A DNA stretch of 64,000 nt from Pararhizobium capsulatum DSM 1112 (GTDB lineage: Bacteria; Pseudomonadota; Alphaproteobacteria; Rhizobiales; Rhizobiaceae): contig NZ_JAUSVF010000001.1 of the NCBI RefSeq assembly GCF_030814475.1, positions 2,734,001 to 2,798,000 on the forward strand, given 5' to 3'. A program made the translations under genes and the position numbers. Below the pieces are notes generated by a model, which saw only the letters and a program-made list of their open reading frames with translations, was not told where the DNA came from and ran no database searches. The first letter of the stretch is position 1. Each line of letters begins with the position of its first letter. Positions 53,502 to 61,951 of the stretch are shown here, piece after piece.

Positions 53502-55634
53502 TCAATTCTGTGCAACCGGCCTGACAAGCGGGGTTACGCGACGAATTGTCACCCGGCGGTTCTGCTGCTCGGCACCGTCGGTGCGGATTTTCAGATACCG
53601 TTCGCCATACCCCTGGGTCACGAGGTTCTCCGGCGGAATGTCGTAAACCTCAGACAGCAGCGAGGCGACCGATTCGGCCCGCTCGTCCGAAAGCACGAGG
53701 TTGGAATCGTCCGAGCCGACCGCATCCGTATGCCCTTCGATGAAGAAGGTTTCGCCCGGATCCTTGTCGATGACTTCGAGCATGGCGTCGGCCACCTTGC
53801 GCAGGGTCTTGGCCTGCGACAACGGCACTTCGGCACTGCCCGTGGCAAAGGTGATCGTATCGAGATCAATACGGCGCACCTTGTCGCGGATACGGGCCGA
53901 GTTCTTCACCTCGTCGATCGTGTAGGTCCGCTCCACCTGTTCCACCGGCGGCTCGGCCAGGAAGTCGTAATAGTCACGATCCGGCTGGCTCGACGTGTCG
54001 ATGATGTAGTCGCGAACCGGCACGCGCAGACGCATCGGCGGCAGATCGTCGCCCACGTCCACCATCGGCGGGCGCGGGCCTTCGTCGGCTTCCGGCGCGT
54101 AGATCATCAGGTACTCGCGCCCGTCCTGATCGATACGCGAACGCTGAACGATATCACCATAGCGGTTGTAGATCGTCACGACACGAACACCATCGCCACG
54201 CTCGATGACCTCGCGGGTGCGACCGCGCGGCAGCTCCTCGTAGTAGGTATCACGGGCATCACGGCGCAGGCGCGGGCGGTCATCGCTGCGCACGATCACC
54301 TGGTCACCGAAGTCGATGACCGTCCGGTTGTTGCGGCCTTCCTCGATACGCGGACGTTCGCGGTTGTTGCCCGTAAAGGCATCGATCAGGTCGGGCAGAC
54401 CGAATTCCGGTACAGTGTCGATCCGGCGCCCCTTCTCGTTGATCGCTTCGCCAAGCTCCTCACGGGTCGGCCTGCGATCACGACGCTTGGACTGCGCTTC
54501 GGCGTCCGACTTCGGAACCTCGACCTTGTCCTCTTCCACACGGGTCTGTTCGCGCTGCTTTCTGCGGTGCTCACGGGCATCGTTGCCGCCCCGGTTATCG
54601 GCGTCCTTGTCGCTGTCGAGAACGGCTGCACCATTATCCGTCGGAAGCACGACCGTCTCGCTGGTCTTGGAGGGATCTTCGGCGATCTTTTCCTTTTCAG
54701 CTTCCGTGCGGGTGTCCTTCACCTCCGGCCGTGGCTTGCGCCGATCGCCGGGCTTGCGGCCCTCTGCATTCTCACCGTCGATCGCAGGGCGCAATTCGCC
54801 GTCGGTCGCGGGCTTTGCCTGGTCGCCCGTGGCCGGCTGCTCCTGATTCTGCTCGGCATCCTGAAGCTTGCGGCGCTCCTCGCGGGCACGCTTGCGTTCC
54901 TCGGCAGCCTTGGTCGCGTCGTCGATAGCGGGCTTGGCTTCGTCGGCCGGGGCCTGCTCCGTCGGCTTGGCGGTCGGAGCCTCCTGCTGCTGCTCTTCGG
55001 CTTTTTGACGCTTGAGCTTTTCCTCGCGCGCCTTTTTGCGCCGCTCCTGCGTGGCCTTGTCCGCACCATCGTTCTGCGCCGGCTCGGCCTGTGCGGGTTT
55101 TTCCTCGGCCGCAGGCTGCTGTTCCTGCTGCTCGGCATCGCGCTGCTTGCGACGCTTGTTTTCCTGCGGCTTTGCAGGCTGCTCTTCGGTGGGTTGGGCT
55201 TCCTTTGGCTGTTCGGCTGCCGGTTGTTCCGCGTCCTGTCGTTTCTTGTGCTTCTTTTCGCTCGGCGCCGGCTGCTCTTCGGCCGGCTGAGCTTCCTGCT
55301 GCTGTTCTGGCTGCGCTTCCGGCTGCGGCTCGGCATCGCGCTGCTTGCGACGGCGCGGCTTTTCCTGCGGTTCTTCGGCAGGCTGCTGCTCAGGCGCCGC
55401 CTGCTGCTGCTCCGGCTGGGCCTCCTGCGGCTGTTCTTCAACCTGCTCGCGCTTCTTGTGCTTCTTGCGCAAGAGCTCTTCAGGCGCCTGTTCGCCGTCC
55501 GGCGCCTGGATGCTTTCTTCCTGTGCGATTTCGAAAGGCTTTTTCAGGCTTTCGGCAAGCGCCGGTTCAAAAACAAGGGAGACAGACAGAACGGGAAAGG
55601 CCACCGTTGCAAAAAGTCTGGATCGCTTGATCAT
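53502..55634 (-). CDS. OmpA-family protein with long E/Q/K/P-rich low-complexity region
   Basis: A 710-aa envelope protein. I start at the ATG at 55634 (MIKRSRLFATVAFPVLSVSLVFEPALA) with AGGAGGAAACACG upstream; the frame stays open to 56480, but that extension has no ribosome-binding site and crosses the promoter region of the importer. After the signal peptide, about residues 50-400 are low-complexity, with repeats such as QPAEEQPAPSEKKHKKRQ, NKRRKQRDAEQ and KAREEKLKRQKAEEQQ. Then comes a structured part (REELGEAINEKG, IDFGDQVIVRSDDRPRL) and a C-terminal OmpA peptidoglycan-binding domain (FFIEGHTDAVGSDDSNLVLSDERA; NLVTQGYGERYL). It probably tethers the outer membrane to the wall. Confidence 0.9.
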   Translation of the reverse strand: MIKRSRLFATVAFPVLSVSLVFEPALAESLKKPFEIAQEESIQAPDGEQAPEELLRKKHKKREQVEEQPQEAQPEQQQAAPEQQPAEEPQEKPRRRKQRDAEPQPEAQPEQQQEAQPAEEQPAPSEKKHKKRQDAEQPAAEQPKEAQPTEEQPAKPQENKRRKQRDAEQQEQQPAAEEKPAQAEPAQNDGADKATQERRKKAREEKLKRQKAEEQQQEAPTAKPTEQAPADEAKPAIDDATKAAEERKRAREERRKLQDAEQNQEQPATGDQAKPATDGELRPAIDGENAEGRKPGDRRKPRPEVKDTRTEAEKEKIAEDPSKTSETVVLPTDNGAAVLDSDKDADNRGGNDAREHRRKQREQTRVEEDKVEVPKSDAEAQSKRRDRRPTREELGEAINEKGRRIDTVPEFGLPDLIDAFTGNNRERPRIEEGRNNRTVIDFGDQVIVRSDDRPRLRRDARDTYYEELPRGRTREVIERGDGVRVVTIYNRYGDIVQRSRIDQDGREYLMIYAPEADEGPRPPMVDVGDDLPPMRLRVPVRDYIIDTSSQPDRDYYDFLAEPPVEQVERTYTIDEVKNSARIRDKVRRIDLDTITFATGSAEVPLSQAKTLRKVADAMLEVIDKDPGETFFIEGHTDAVGSDDSNLVLSDERAESVASLLSEVYDIPPENLVTQGYGERYLKIRTDGAEQQNRRVTIRRVTPLVRPVAQN

Positions 55635-56018
55635 CGTGTTTCCTCCTGTGCGGCCGGCATCGATGGCAGAGGTCTGCCGATCCGACTCGTATTTCTGACG
55701 TCTTACTGCGGACGCCCGGTGGCTGATCCATGGCGCCAATCCCAGGCACTCGCATCGAACCGTCATCCGTTCTAGGGAAAACCGGATTAACTCGCGATGA
55801 ATGCGCCGTTCATCGAGCCGTGAGATAGGCGCACCAACGCTTTCGGCCAGCACGCGCACGCCGTCTTTTAACGAAAATCGCTGGAATACCCCTGTTTTTC
55901 TGTTGATTTTTGTCTTTGAAGCGTAGGAATATCCAATGAGACCGGCCCAAGAGAGGCCGGGCTTATCGACATCCGAACAAGAGAAATAATCGGATGCTCG
56001 CCAACAGAGAGGATCAAA
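55635..56018. other. Divergent intergenic region between the OmpA-family gene and the amino-acid importer
   Basis: 384 bp without a supported gene. It includes the hairpin CCGGCCC-AAGAGA-GGCCGGG (about 55943-55963), not followed by T's, roughly 60 bp before the importer start; it may lie in the 5' leader of the importer mRNA. The stretch at 55865-55930 is AT-rich and suits a promoter for either direction. Confidence 0.5.
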
Positions 56019-56801
56019 ATGCGTATCTCCAAACGTTTCGCTGGCGCCGTTTCGGCAGCCGTTTTCGCGCTGATGGCCACCTCGGCCATGGCCGACGGCG
56101 AAAAGATCGTCATTGGTACGGAAGGCGCCTATCCGCCCTTCAACAACCTGGAAGCCGATGGAACGCTCACCGGTTTCGACATCGACATCGCCAAGGCGCT
56201 CTGCGAGCAGATGAAGGCTGATTGCACCTTCGTGACCCAGGATTGGGACGGCATCATCCCGGCTCTCATTTCCAAGAAGTTCGACGCGATCATCGCCTCC
56301 ATGTCGATCACGCCGGAGCGCAAGGAAAAGGTCGACTTCACCAACAAGTACTACAACACCGGCCCGGCCATCGTGGTGCCGAAGGACTCGACGATCACCG
56401 AAGCCACCGAAGACGCGCTCGCCGGCAAGACGCTCGGCGCACAGGGGTCGACGACCCACGCCAACTATGCAGAGGCGCATATGTCGAAGTCCGAGCTGAA
56501 GCTCTACCCGACCTCGGAAGAGTATAAGCTCGACATCGCCAACGGCCGCATCGACGGCGTGATCGACGATATCGTCGTCCTCTCGGAATGGCTGAAGACC
56601 GAAGACGGCGCCTGCTGCAAGCTGCTCGGCGCGCTGCCGATCGATCCGGTGATCAACGGCGAAGGCGCCGGCATTGCCGTTCGCAAGGGCGACGACGCGC
56701 TGCGCGAAAAGTTCAATGCGGCCATCGACGCCATCCGCGCCAACGGCAAGTACAAGGAAATCAACGACAAGTACTTCGGCTTCGACGTTTACGGCGGCTG
56801 A
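56019..56801 (+). CDS. Polar/basic amino-acid ABC transporter substrate-binding protein
   Basis: A 260-aa periplasmic binding protein: signal peptide ending ATSAMADG, then the HisJ/ArtJ/NocT-type family signature GTEGAYPPFNNLEADGTLTGFDIDIAKALCEQM, the hinge TQDWDGIIPALISKKFDAIIASMSITPERKE and the C-terminal IRANGKYKEINDKYFGFDV. The family binds Lys/Arg/Orn/His or opines; the exact ligand is unclear. AGAGAGGAT is upstream of the ATG. A terminator follows before the permease genes, giving a strongly expressed binding protein and weaker permease mRNA. Confidence 0.93.
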   Translation: MRISKRFAGAVSAAVFALMATSAMADGEKIVIGTEGAYPPFNNLEADGTLTGFDIDIAKALCEQMKADCTFVTQDWDGIIPALISKKFDAIIASMSITPERKEKVDFTNKYYNTGPAIVVPKDSTITEATEDALAGKTLGAQGSTTHANYAEAHMSKSELKLYPTSEEYKLDIANGRIDGVIDDIVVLSEWLKTEDGACCKLLGALPIDPVINGEGAGIAVRKGDDALREKFNAAIDAIRANGKYKEINDKYFGFDVYGG

Positions 56802-56858
56802 TTATACGCACAGCCACGGCGAACCTTCGACAAAGCCGTGCAAGGCGCAGAAAATGCA

Positions 56859-56890
56859 ACGGCGGGAGGCTTGTCCTCCCGCCGTTTTTG
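56859..56890 (+). terminator. Terminator/attenuator after the substrate-binding gene
   Basis: ACGGCGGGAGG and CCTCCCGCCGT form a perfect 11-bp stem around CTTGT, followed by TTTTGTTT. It lies between the binding-protein gene and the permease genes, so some read-through or a separate promoter is needed for the permeases. Confidence 0.9.
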
Positions 56891-56933
56891 TTTGACAACA
56901 GCTAGATAAGAAGAAGCTCAAAGACTTCTCAAG

Positions 56934-57012
56934 CATGCGCGCAAAAGTGTGAAGCGGTTTTGCGAAAACAGCATGCGAAAAACAAAAAACCAAAGCGCGC
57001 ACGCGCTTAGGG
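56934..57012. repeat. Rhizobial-type intergenic repeat before the permease gene
   Basis: The segment holds AGCATGCG twice (56934 and about 56971), GAAGCGGTTTTGCGAAAAC, and an AAGCGCGCACGCGCTT palindrome at its end. The wording resembles a dispersed sequence I recall from other rhizobial intergenic regions. No other full copy is in this window. Confidence 0.45.
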
Positions 57013-57036
57013 GGCTTCGAAGGGGAATAATCTGGT

Positions 57037-57840
57037 ATGAGCGGAATTTTTACCGCCATTTTTTCAGCCGTATCCTGGCTCGGATCGCTGATAAATCCGC
57101 TGTGTGGTCCAATCGGTATATTCCGCCTGTTTGGTTCGGATAGTCTTCTCGCCTGCAGCGATGTTGGCTGGGGCGACGAGATCGCCTATGGCTTTGGAAT
57201 AACCGCGTCGCTTGCAATATGCACGCTGCCGGTCGGCCTGTTCTTCGGTTTCTTCATCGCGCTTGCGAAGCAATCCGGGGAGAAGTCGCTGCGGCTGGCG
57301 GCCAATATCTACACCACCATCTTCCGGGGTCTTCCGGAGCTCCTGACACTGTTCATCGTCTATTACGGCCTGCAGATCCTCGTGCAACGGTTGCTTGCCT
57401 CGGTCGGCTATGAAGGACCGGTGGAGATCAATGCCTTCTTCGCAGGAATGATCGCGCTCGGCGTCGTCTTTTCAGCCTATTGCTCGGAAGTGCTGATGTC
57501 GGCCTTCAAGGCGATCCCCCACGGCCAATATGAAGCCGGCGACGCGCTTGGCTTTCACCGCGGCAAGACGATGCGCCTCATCGTCCTGCCGCAACTTATC
57601 CGCATTGCGCTGCCGGGCCTTGGCAATCTGTGGATGGCCCTGCTCAAGGATACAGCACTCGTCTCCGTTATCGGCCTGCCGGATATCCTGCGCCAGACGG
57701 GGGTCGCGGCCCGTGTCAGCAAGCAGGCCTTTGAATTCTTCGGTGTCGCCTGCCTGCTGTTCCTCATTCTGGCCATGGCGTCGTCCTTCGTCTTTTCGGC
57801 GCTGGAACGCTGGGCCAAGCGGTCGGAGGTTGCCCGATGA
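57037..57840 (+). CDS. Polar amino-acid ABC transporter permease (HisQ/ArtQ type)
   Basis: A 267-aa membrane protein with about five helices. The EAA loop contacting the ATPase is in HGQYEAGDALGFHRGKTMRLIVLPQLIRIALPGLGN. Before it are FRGLPELLTLFIVYYGLQIL and FSAYCSEVLMSAFKAIP, typical of the His/Glu/Gln/Arg importer permeases. AAGGGGAAT precedes the ATG. It overlaps the second permease by four bases (ATGA), so the two are translated together. Function depends on an ATPase that is not encoded next to it. Confidence 0.93.
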   Translation: MSGIFTAIFSAVSWLGSLINPLCGPIGIFRLFGSDSLLACSDVGWGDEIAYGFGITASLAICTLPVGLFFGFFIALAKQSGEKSLRLAANIYTTIFRGLPELLTLFIVYYGLQILVQRLLASVGYEGPVEINAFFAGMIALGVVFSAYCSEVLMSAFKAIPHGQYEAGDALGFHRGKTMRLIVLPQLIRIALPGLGNLWMALLKDTALVSVIGLPDILRQTGVAARVSKQAFEFFGVACLLFLILAMASSFVFSALERWAKRSEVAR

Positions 57841-58667
57841 GCGTGATCGAAACCATGATCCCCCCGCAGCCCGCCCCGCCGGAGGCCATGAAGGCCTATA
57901 CCGTCCAACGCTTCTTCGGGCGTGCACTCCTCGGCGTCTGGCTTGCCGCCTCGGTCGGCGTTTTCATGATCGTCGTTGATGGCTGGGACCCGGCAAAATT
58001 CACGAAATACGGACCGAGCTTCGTCTCCGGTCTCGGCGTCACCCTTCTTCTCGTGTTCTGCTCCGTGTCGCTCGGTGCACTGATCTCGCTGCCGCTCGCG
58101 TTTGCGCGCATGTCGAAGAACAGGGTTCTGTCGTGGTTCGCCTACGGCTACGTTTACTTTTTCCGTGGCACGCCACTGATCACTCAGCTGTTCCTCGTCT
58201 ATTACGGGCTTGGCAGCTTCCGCCCGGAGCTTCAGTCGATCGGCATGTGGTGGTTCTTCCGCGAGGCGTGGAACTGCGCTCTGCTCACTTTCACGCTCAA
58301 CACCGCAGCCTATCAGGCAGAGATCCTGCGGGGCGCAATCGAAAGCGTACCGCGCGGCCAGCGTGAGGGTGCCGCAGCGCTCGGATTGCCCGGCAGCATT
58401 GCCTTCTTTAAGGTCATTCTGCCGCAGGCGATGATCGTGGCGCTTCGCCCCTATGGCAACGAGATCATCCTGATGATCAAGGGCTCGGCGATCGTCGCCA
58501 TCGTCACGGTCTTCGACCTGATGGGTGAAACCCGGCGCGCCTTTTCCCGGACGTTCGACTACCAGATGTATATCTGGGCAGCGATCCTCTACCTCATCAT
58601 GGTCGAGCTTCTGCGAAACCTCTGGGCATGGCTGGAAGCGCGCCTGACACGGCATTTGAAGCGATGA
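57837..58667 (+). CDS. Polar amino-acid ABC transporter permease (HisM/ArtM type)
   Basis: A 276-aa partner permease: an N-terminal cytoplasmic segment, then helices with VYFFRGTPLITQLFLVYYGLGSF and the EAA loop VPRGQREGAAALGLPGSIAFFKVILPQAMIVALRPYGNE. It pairs with the preceding permease, whose frame it overlaps by ATGA, to form the membrane channel of the importer. An inverted repeat follows at 58675-58718, ending the operon without an ATPase gene. Confidence 0.93.
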   Translation: MSVIETMIPPQPAPPEAMKAYTVQRFFGRALLGVWLAASVGVFMIVVDGWDPAKFTKYGPSFVSGLGVTLLLVFCSVSLGALISLPLAFARMSKNRVLSWFAYGYVYFFRGTPLITQLFLVYYGLGSFRPELQSIGMWWFFREAWNCALLTFTLNTAAYQAEILRGAIESVPRGQREGAAALGLPGSIAFFKVILPQAMIVALRPYGNEIILMIKGSAIVAIVTVFDLMGETRRAFSRTFDYQMYIWAAILYLIMVELLRNLWAWLEARLTRHLKR

Positions 58668-58674
58668 AGCCACA

Positions 58675-58718
58675 CAAAGACTTGGCAGCACTCCACAGTG
58701 ATGACTGCCAAGTCTTTG
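58675..58718 (+). terminator. Perfect 14-bp inverted repeat at the end of the importer operon
   Basis: CAAAGACTTGGCAG and CTGCCAAGTCTTTG form a perfect stem around a 16-nt loop, starting 8 bp after the second permease stop. No immediate T-run follows; a T6 run occurs 20 bp later (58730-58735). It probably ends or stabilises the importer mRNA. Confidence 0.7.
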
Positions 58719-58820
58719 GGATAAAAGAATTTTTTCATCCCACTCCATAACATTAGCAATAGATTAACCGCTTCAGTCGTTCTCTTATAGGGACCATCAC
58801 TCCGCAGGATGAGAGGTCAC

Positions 58821-59087
58821 ATGGCAAACGACTTGGAAATGCAGATGAAGGGATACGGCCTCACCACGGCCGAAATCCTCTACCGCATGCCGGATCATCA
58901 GAAACTGCTGCAGAGCTTCGTCTGGCAGCACTATGACCTGGCCCCGGACTTTCCGGAGATGAAAAGCTTCCTGAAATTCTGGCGCGAAACCCTGGACGGT
59001 CCGCTGCACTCGGTGCGCTTCGTTCACCGCCAGCTGATTTCAGCGTCGGACTGGCGCGCACTTCAGGGCGAGTTCATCATCAACTGA
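58821..59087 (+). CDS. usg: Usg-family protein
   Basis: An 88-aa protein: MANDLEMQMKGYGLTTAEILYRMPDHQKLLQSFVWQHYDLAPDFPEM... with the family's strongly conserved WRETLDGPLHSVRFVH. Usg was first described near tryptophan genes and annotated as a possible phosphoribosylanthranilate isomerase subunit, but its role is unproven. Here it is far from any trp gene. I start at the ATG at 58821 with GAGAGG upstream; the frame also holds an earlier start four codons before. A single-gene unit after the importer operon. Confidence 0.92.
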   Translation: MANDLEMQMKGYGLTTAEILYRMPDHQKLLQSFVWQHYDLAPDFPEMKSFLKFWRETLDGPLHSVRFVHRQLISASDWRALQGEFIIN

Positions 59088-59112
59088 CAGACCGCGCGCC
59101 CCCGCATGGCGA

Positions 59113-59838
59113 TCAGACATGCACCTCGCCATGGGCAAGCTCGCCCTCTCCCGGCTCGCGATGAAACGCGCCATAGGTGAGAACGGCGTAGAAGCAGAAG
59201 ACCAGCCCAAGGACCGGCCATCCCGGGATGGGTCCGAGGCTGGCATTGGCGGCGACGTCGCTTAAGCCCTCGATGAAGCGGGTCGGGCTTCCATCCGGTT
59301 GCAGCGTCGGCGAGGTAATCTTCAATCCCCAGGCCAGGGCGAGGATGATGTACATCCAGTAGTAATTGCGCCGCAGACGCCGACAGATCGCTTCGCGGTA
59401 GCTCATGAGAAACGCCGGCCGGCGCAGGCTGGCAGCAATCGGGGCCGCCCAGTTGATGGAACCGGTGCCTTGCGGCGACAATATCTGCGCGAAATACCCC
59501 CGCTCCAGCTGCCGCACCCGGGCGCGATAGACGTCGAAGAACCGGTAGCGTCGCGCTTCGATATAGAGAAGCAGCGAAACGAGAAGCATCGCGAACAAGA
59601 GCACGCCATGATGGGACGAGGGTGTCGAGAGCGAGACCGAAAGAAGCGCGGCAACCACGGTGATCGCCCAGTTCGAGGTCCGGTCGATCCGGTCGCGCCA
59701 GCCTGCCATGCGCGCCATCTCGCCGCGATAGTAGTGCACGACCGCCGTCAGCGTCTCGGAGGAATTCGCCGGCAGGGACGGACTTTTCGGCTCCGCACCA
59801 TCCTTGATCAGCCCAAGCGGGCTCAGCTCCATGGCCAT
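59113..59838 (-). CDS. DUF2270 membrane protein
   Basis: A 241-aa protein starting MAMELSPLGLIKDGAEPKS with GGAGGAGATGCC directly upstream of the ATG at 59838. The domain core is ETLTAVVHYYRGEMARMAGWRDRIDRTSNWAITVVAALLSVSLS, then a helix pair (HGVLLFAMLLVSLLLYIEARRYRFFDVYRARVRQLE), a third helix near YYWMYIILALAWGLKI and a last one near LGLVFCFYAVLTYG. This is the DUF2270 layout; function unknown. Divergent from the methyltransferase gene. Confidence 0.88.
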   Translation of the reverse strand: MAMELSPLGLIKDGAEPKSPSLPANSSETLTAVVHYYRGEMARMAGWRDRIDRTSNWAITVVAALLSVSLSTPSSHHGVLLFAMLLVSLLLYIEARRYRFFDVYRARVRQLERGYFAQILSPQGTGSINWAAPIAASLRRPAFLMSYREAICRRLRRNYYWMYIILALAWGLKITSPTLQPDGSPTRFIEGLSDVAANASLGPIPGWPVLGLVFCFYAVLTYGAFHREPGEGELAHGEVHV

Positions 59839-59975
59839 GGCATCTCCTCCCGATACTATTGTTTTCCGCATCATGCGCTCGTTTGGGGCATCAATAAACG
59901 CCTTTCTGCGGTGGTTTTCGCCGCAAATCCGGCTTTTGGATTGCCAAATGCGACCGGGAGCCGTAAACACCGGCC

Positions 59976-60800
59976 ATGCAGAAGATTGACGAAGAAGCCC
60001 TCGCCGAAGCCTACAACCGCGCGCTCGCCCTGGAGAAATCCGGCGACGTCGAAGCGGCAGTCAAGGCTTACGCGGAAGTCCTGGCCATCGACCCCGAGGA
60101 CCATGGCGGCGCTGCCGTGCGCATCGCCTCGATGGGACGTGGCGAAACGCCCGACAAGGCCCCGGACGCCTACGTTGCGACCCTGTTCGATCAGCATGCC
60201 GAAGTGTTCGAGGATGTGCTCGTCGAACAGCTGCAATATCATGTGCCGATGATGGTGCGCCAAAGGCTGCAGGCCATGAGCCTCGGCCCCTTCGAAAAGG
60301 CGCTCGACCTCGGCTGCGGCACAGGCCTCACCGGCGGCGTCCTGCGCGACATGGCTGACGATATCACCGGCGTCGATCTCTCCGAAAACATGGTCGAGAT
60401 CGCCCATGACAAGGATGTCTACGACACGCTCTATGTCGCCGAAGTCGTCGATTACCTCGAAGACAATGAAGACGGCCCCTTCGACCTGATCACCGCCACC
60501 GACGTTCTGCCCTATCTCGGCGGCCTTGAAGGCCTGTTCTTCGGCATTGCCGAAAACCTCAATGCCGGCGGTCTCGTCATCTTCTCGAGCGAAACCTTGC
60601 CCGAAGAAGCGCTCGCAGGCCGCAATTTCATGGTCGGTCCGCATCAGCGTTTTGCCCATTCCCGTGCCTACGTCGAAAAACGGCTTGGCGAAATCGGTTT
60701 CAATATCCTCGAAGTTGCCGATATCACCGTGCGTCTCGAAGAAGGCGAACCGATCGGCGGCCACCTTGTGATCGCGCGCTTCCTCGGCGAAAAGGCCTGA
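59976..60800 (+). CDS. TPR-containing class I SAM methyltransferase
   Basis: A 274-aa protein. Residues 5-45 look like one or two TPR helices (AYNRALALEKSGDVEAAVKAYAEVLAIDPED). The rest is a Rossmann methyltransferase with FEKALDLGCGTGLTGGVLRDMADDITGVDLSENMVEIA as motifs I and II and DLITATDVLPYLG. The family is often annotated as predicted TPR-type methyltransferase; its substrate is unknown. GGGAGCC lies upstream of the ATG. An imperfect hairpin overlaps the stop codon. Confidence 0.87.
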   Translation: MQKIDEEALAEAYNRALALEKSGDVEAAVKAYAEVLAIDPEDHGGAAVRIASMGRGETPDKAPDAYVATLFDQHAEVFEDVLVEQLQYHVPMMVRQRLQAMSLGPFEKALDLGCGTGLTGGVLRDMADDITGVDLSENMVEIAHDKDVYDTLYVAEVVDYLEDNEDGPFDLITATDVLPYLGGLEGLFFGIAENLNAGGLVIFSSETLPEEALAGRNFMVGPHQRFAHSRAYVEKRLGEIGFNILEVADITVRLEEGEPIGGHLVIARFLGEKA

Positions 60801-60847
60801 TCGACCTTAGAGGGTCGATCTGCCCCCTGAGCGACGGCGTGCTCTTT

Positions 60848-60896
60848 CTTCTCCCCGGCGGGGAGAAGTTGGCCCAAAGGGCCGGATGAGGGGGCG
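60848..60896. repeat. REP-like double-hairpin repeat
   Basis: CTTCTCCCCGGCGGGGAGAAG (60848-60868) is a perfect 9-bp inverted repeat with a GGC loop, followed by GGCCC-AAA-GGGCC and GGATGAGGGGGCGG. This combination is a well-known dispersed repeat of Rhizobiales genomes. It lies between the methyltransferase and dehydrogenase genes. Confidence 0.75.
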
Positions 60897-61064
60897 GCTG
60901 GCTCGGAATATCAGGCGAATACCCCTGCTCCACTGCTTTCGAAGTTCCGCTGCGGCAAGACTTTCGCGCCGACCTGCCCCCGTCTTTTACCCTCGCATCT
61001 TCCTTGCTCTGCCCGCATCGGCTAAAGCGATAGCCAGCAAGCATGCAGTCTCGGGAGAATTGGA

Positions 61065-61934
61065 ATGGCGAAAGTTGCGTTTATTGGTCTTGGCGTGATG
61101 GGTTATCCCATGGCCGGTCACTTGAAAGTCAAGGGCGGCCATGATGTCACGGTCTATAACCGCACATCAGCCAAGGCGGAAAAATGGGTCGCTCAATTCG
61201 GTGGAAAATCTGCGCAAACGCCTGCCGCGGCTGCCGATGGTGCCGATTTCGTCTTCTGCTGCGTCGGCAATGACGACGACCTGCGCTCCGTCACGATAGC
61301 CAGGGATGGTGCCTTCGAGACTCTGAAGGCAGGCGCTGTCTTCATCGACAACACCACCGCTTCGGCCGAGGTAGCCCGTGAACTCGACACCGCCGCAACC
61401 GCCCGCGGTGCCCATTTCATCGACGCCCCGGTCTCCGGCGGCCAGGCCGGCGCAGAAAACGGTCTTTTGACGGTAATGTGCGGCGCTACCCCCGAAACCT
61501 TCGATCGAGCACGCCCGATCATCGATGCCTACGCCCGCATGGTCGGCCTGATGGGTCCCGCCGGTTCCGGCCAGCTCTCCAAGATGGTCAACCAGATCTG
61601 CATCGCCGGCCTCGTCCAGGGCCTTGCCGAAGGCATCCACTTCGCCAGGAAGGCAGGCCTTGACGTCGAAGGTCTCGTTGACGTCATCTCCAAGGGTGCC
61701 GCAGGCTCCTGGCAGATGGAAAACCGCCACAAGACCATGAACGCCGGAAAATACGATTTCGGCTTCGCCGTCGACTGGATGCGCAAGGATCTGGATATCG
61801 TGCTGACCGAGGCCCGCCGCAACGGCGCCAAGCTGCCGGTAACCGCACTGGTCGATCAGTTCTACGGCGACGTCCAGGCCCTCGGAGGAAACCGCTGGGA
61901 CACGTCCTCACTGCTGGCACGGTTGGAGAAATAA
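61065..61934 (+). CDS. 3-hydroxyisobutyrate dehydrogenase-family oxidoreductase
   Basis: A 289-aa beta-hydroxyacid dehydrogenase: NAD(P) site VAFIGLGVMGYPMAGHL, substrate loop FIDAPVSGGQAGAENGLLTVMCGA, catalytic lysine region GSGQLSKMVNQICIAGLVQGLAEGIHFA and C-terminal KDLDIVLTEARRNGAKLPV. The family includes 3-hydroxyisobutyrate, tartronate-semialdehyde and related dehydrogenases; motif reading does not separate them. VYNRT after the glycine motif favours NADP over NAD. GGGAGAATT precedes the ATG. Confidence 0.9.
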   Translation: MAKVAFIGLGVMGYPMAGHLKVKGGHDVTVYNRTSAKAEKWVAQFGGKSAQTPAAAADGADFVFCCVGNDDDLRSVTIARDGAFETLKAGAVFIDNTTASAEVARELDTAATARGAHFIDAPVSGGQAGAENGLLTVMCGATPETFDRARPIIDAYARMVGLMGPAGSGQLSKMVNQICIAGLVQGLAEGIHFARKAGLDVEGLVDVISKGAAGSWQMENRHKTMNAGKYDFGFAVDWMRKDLDIVLTEARRNGAKLPVTALVDQFYGDVQALGGNRWDTSSLLARLEK

Positions 61935-61951
61935 AGAGACAGGAAGCCTGT

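Noticed and set aside
53502..56480. Full 992-codon open frame read as one OmpA-family protein
   Set aside because: The extra 282 codons have no ribosome-binding site, contain no signal peptide, and cross the region needed for the divergent importer promoter. The ATG at 55634 has AGGAGGAAACACG and a perfect signal peptide.
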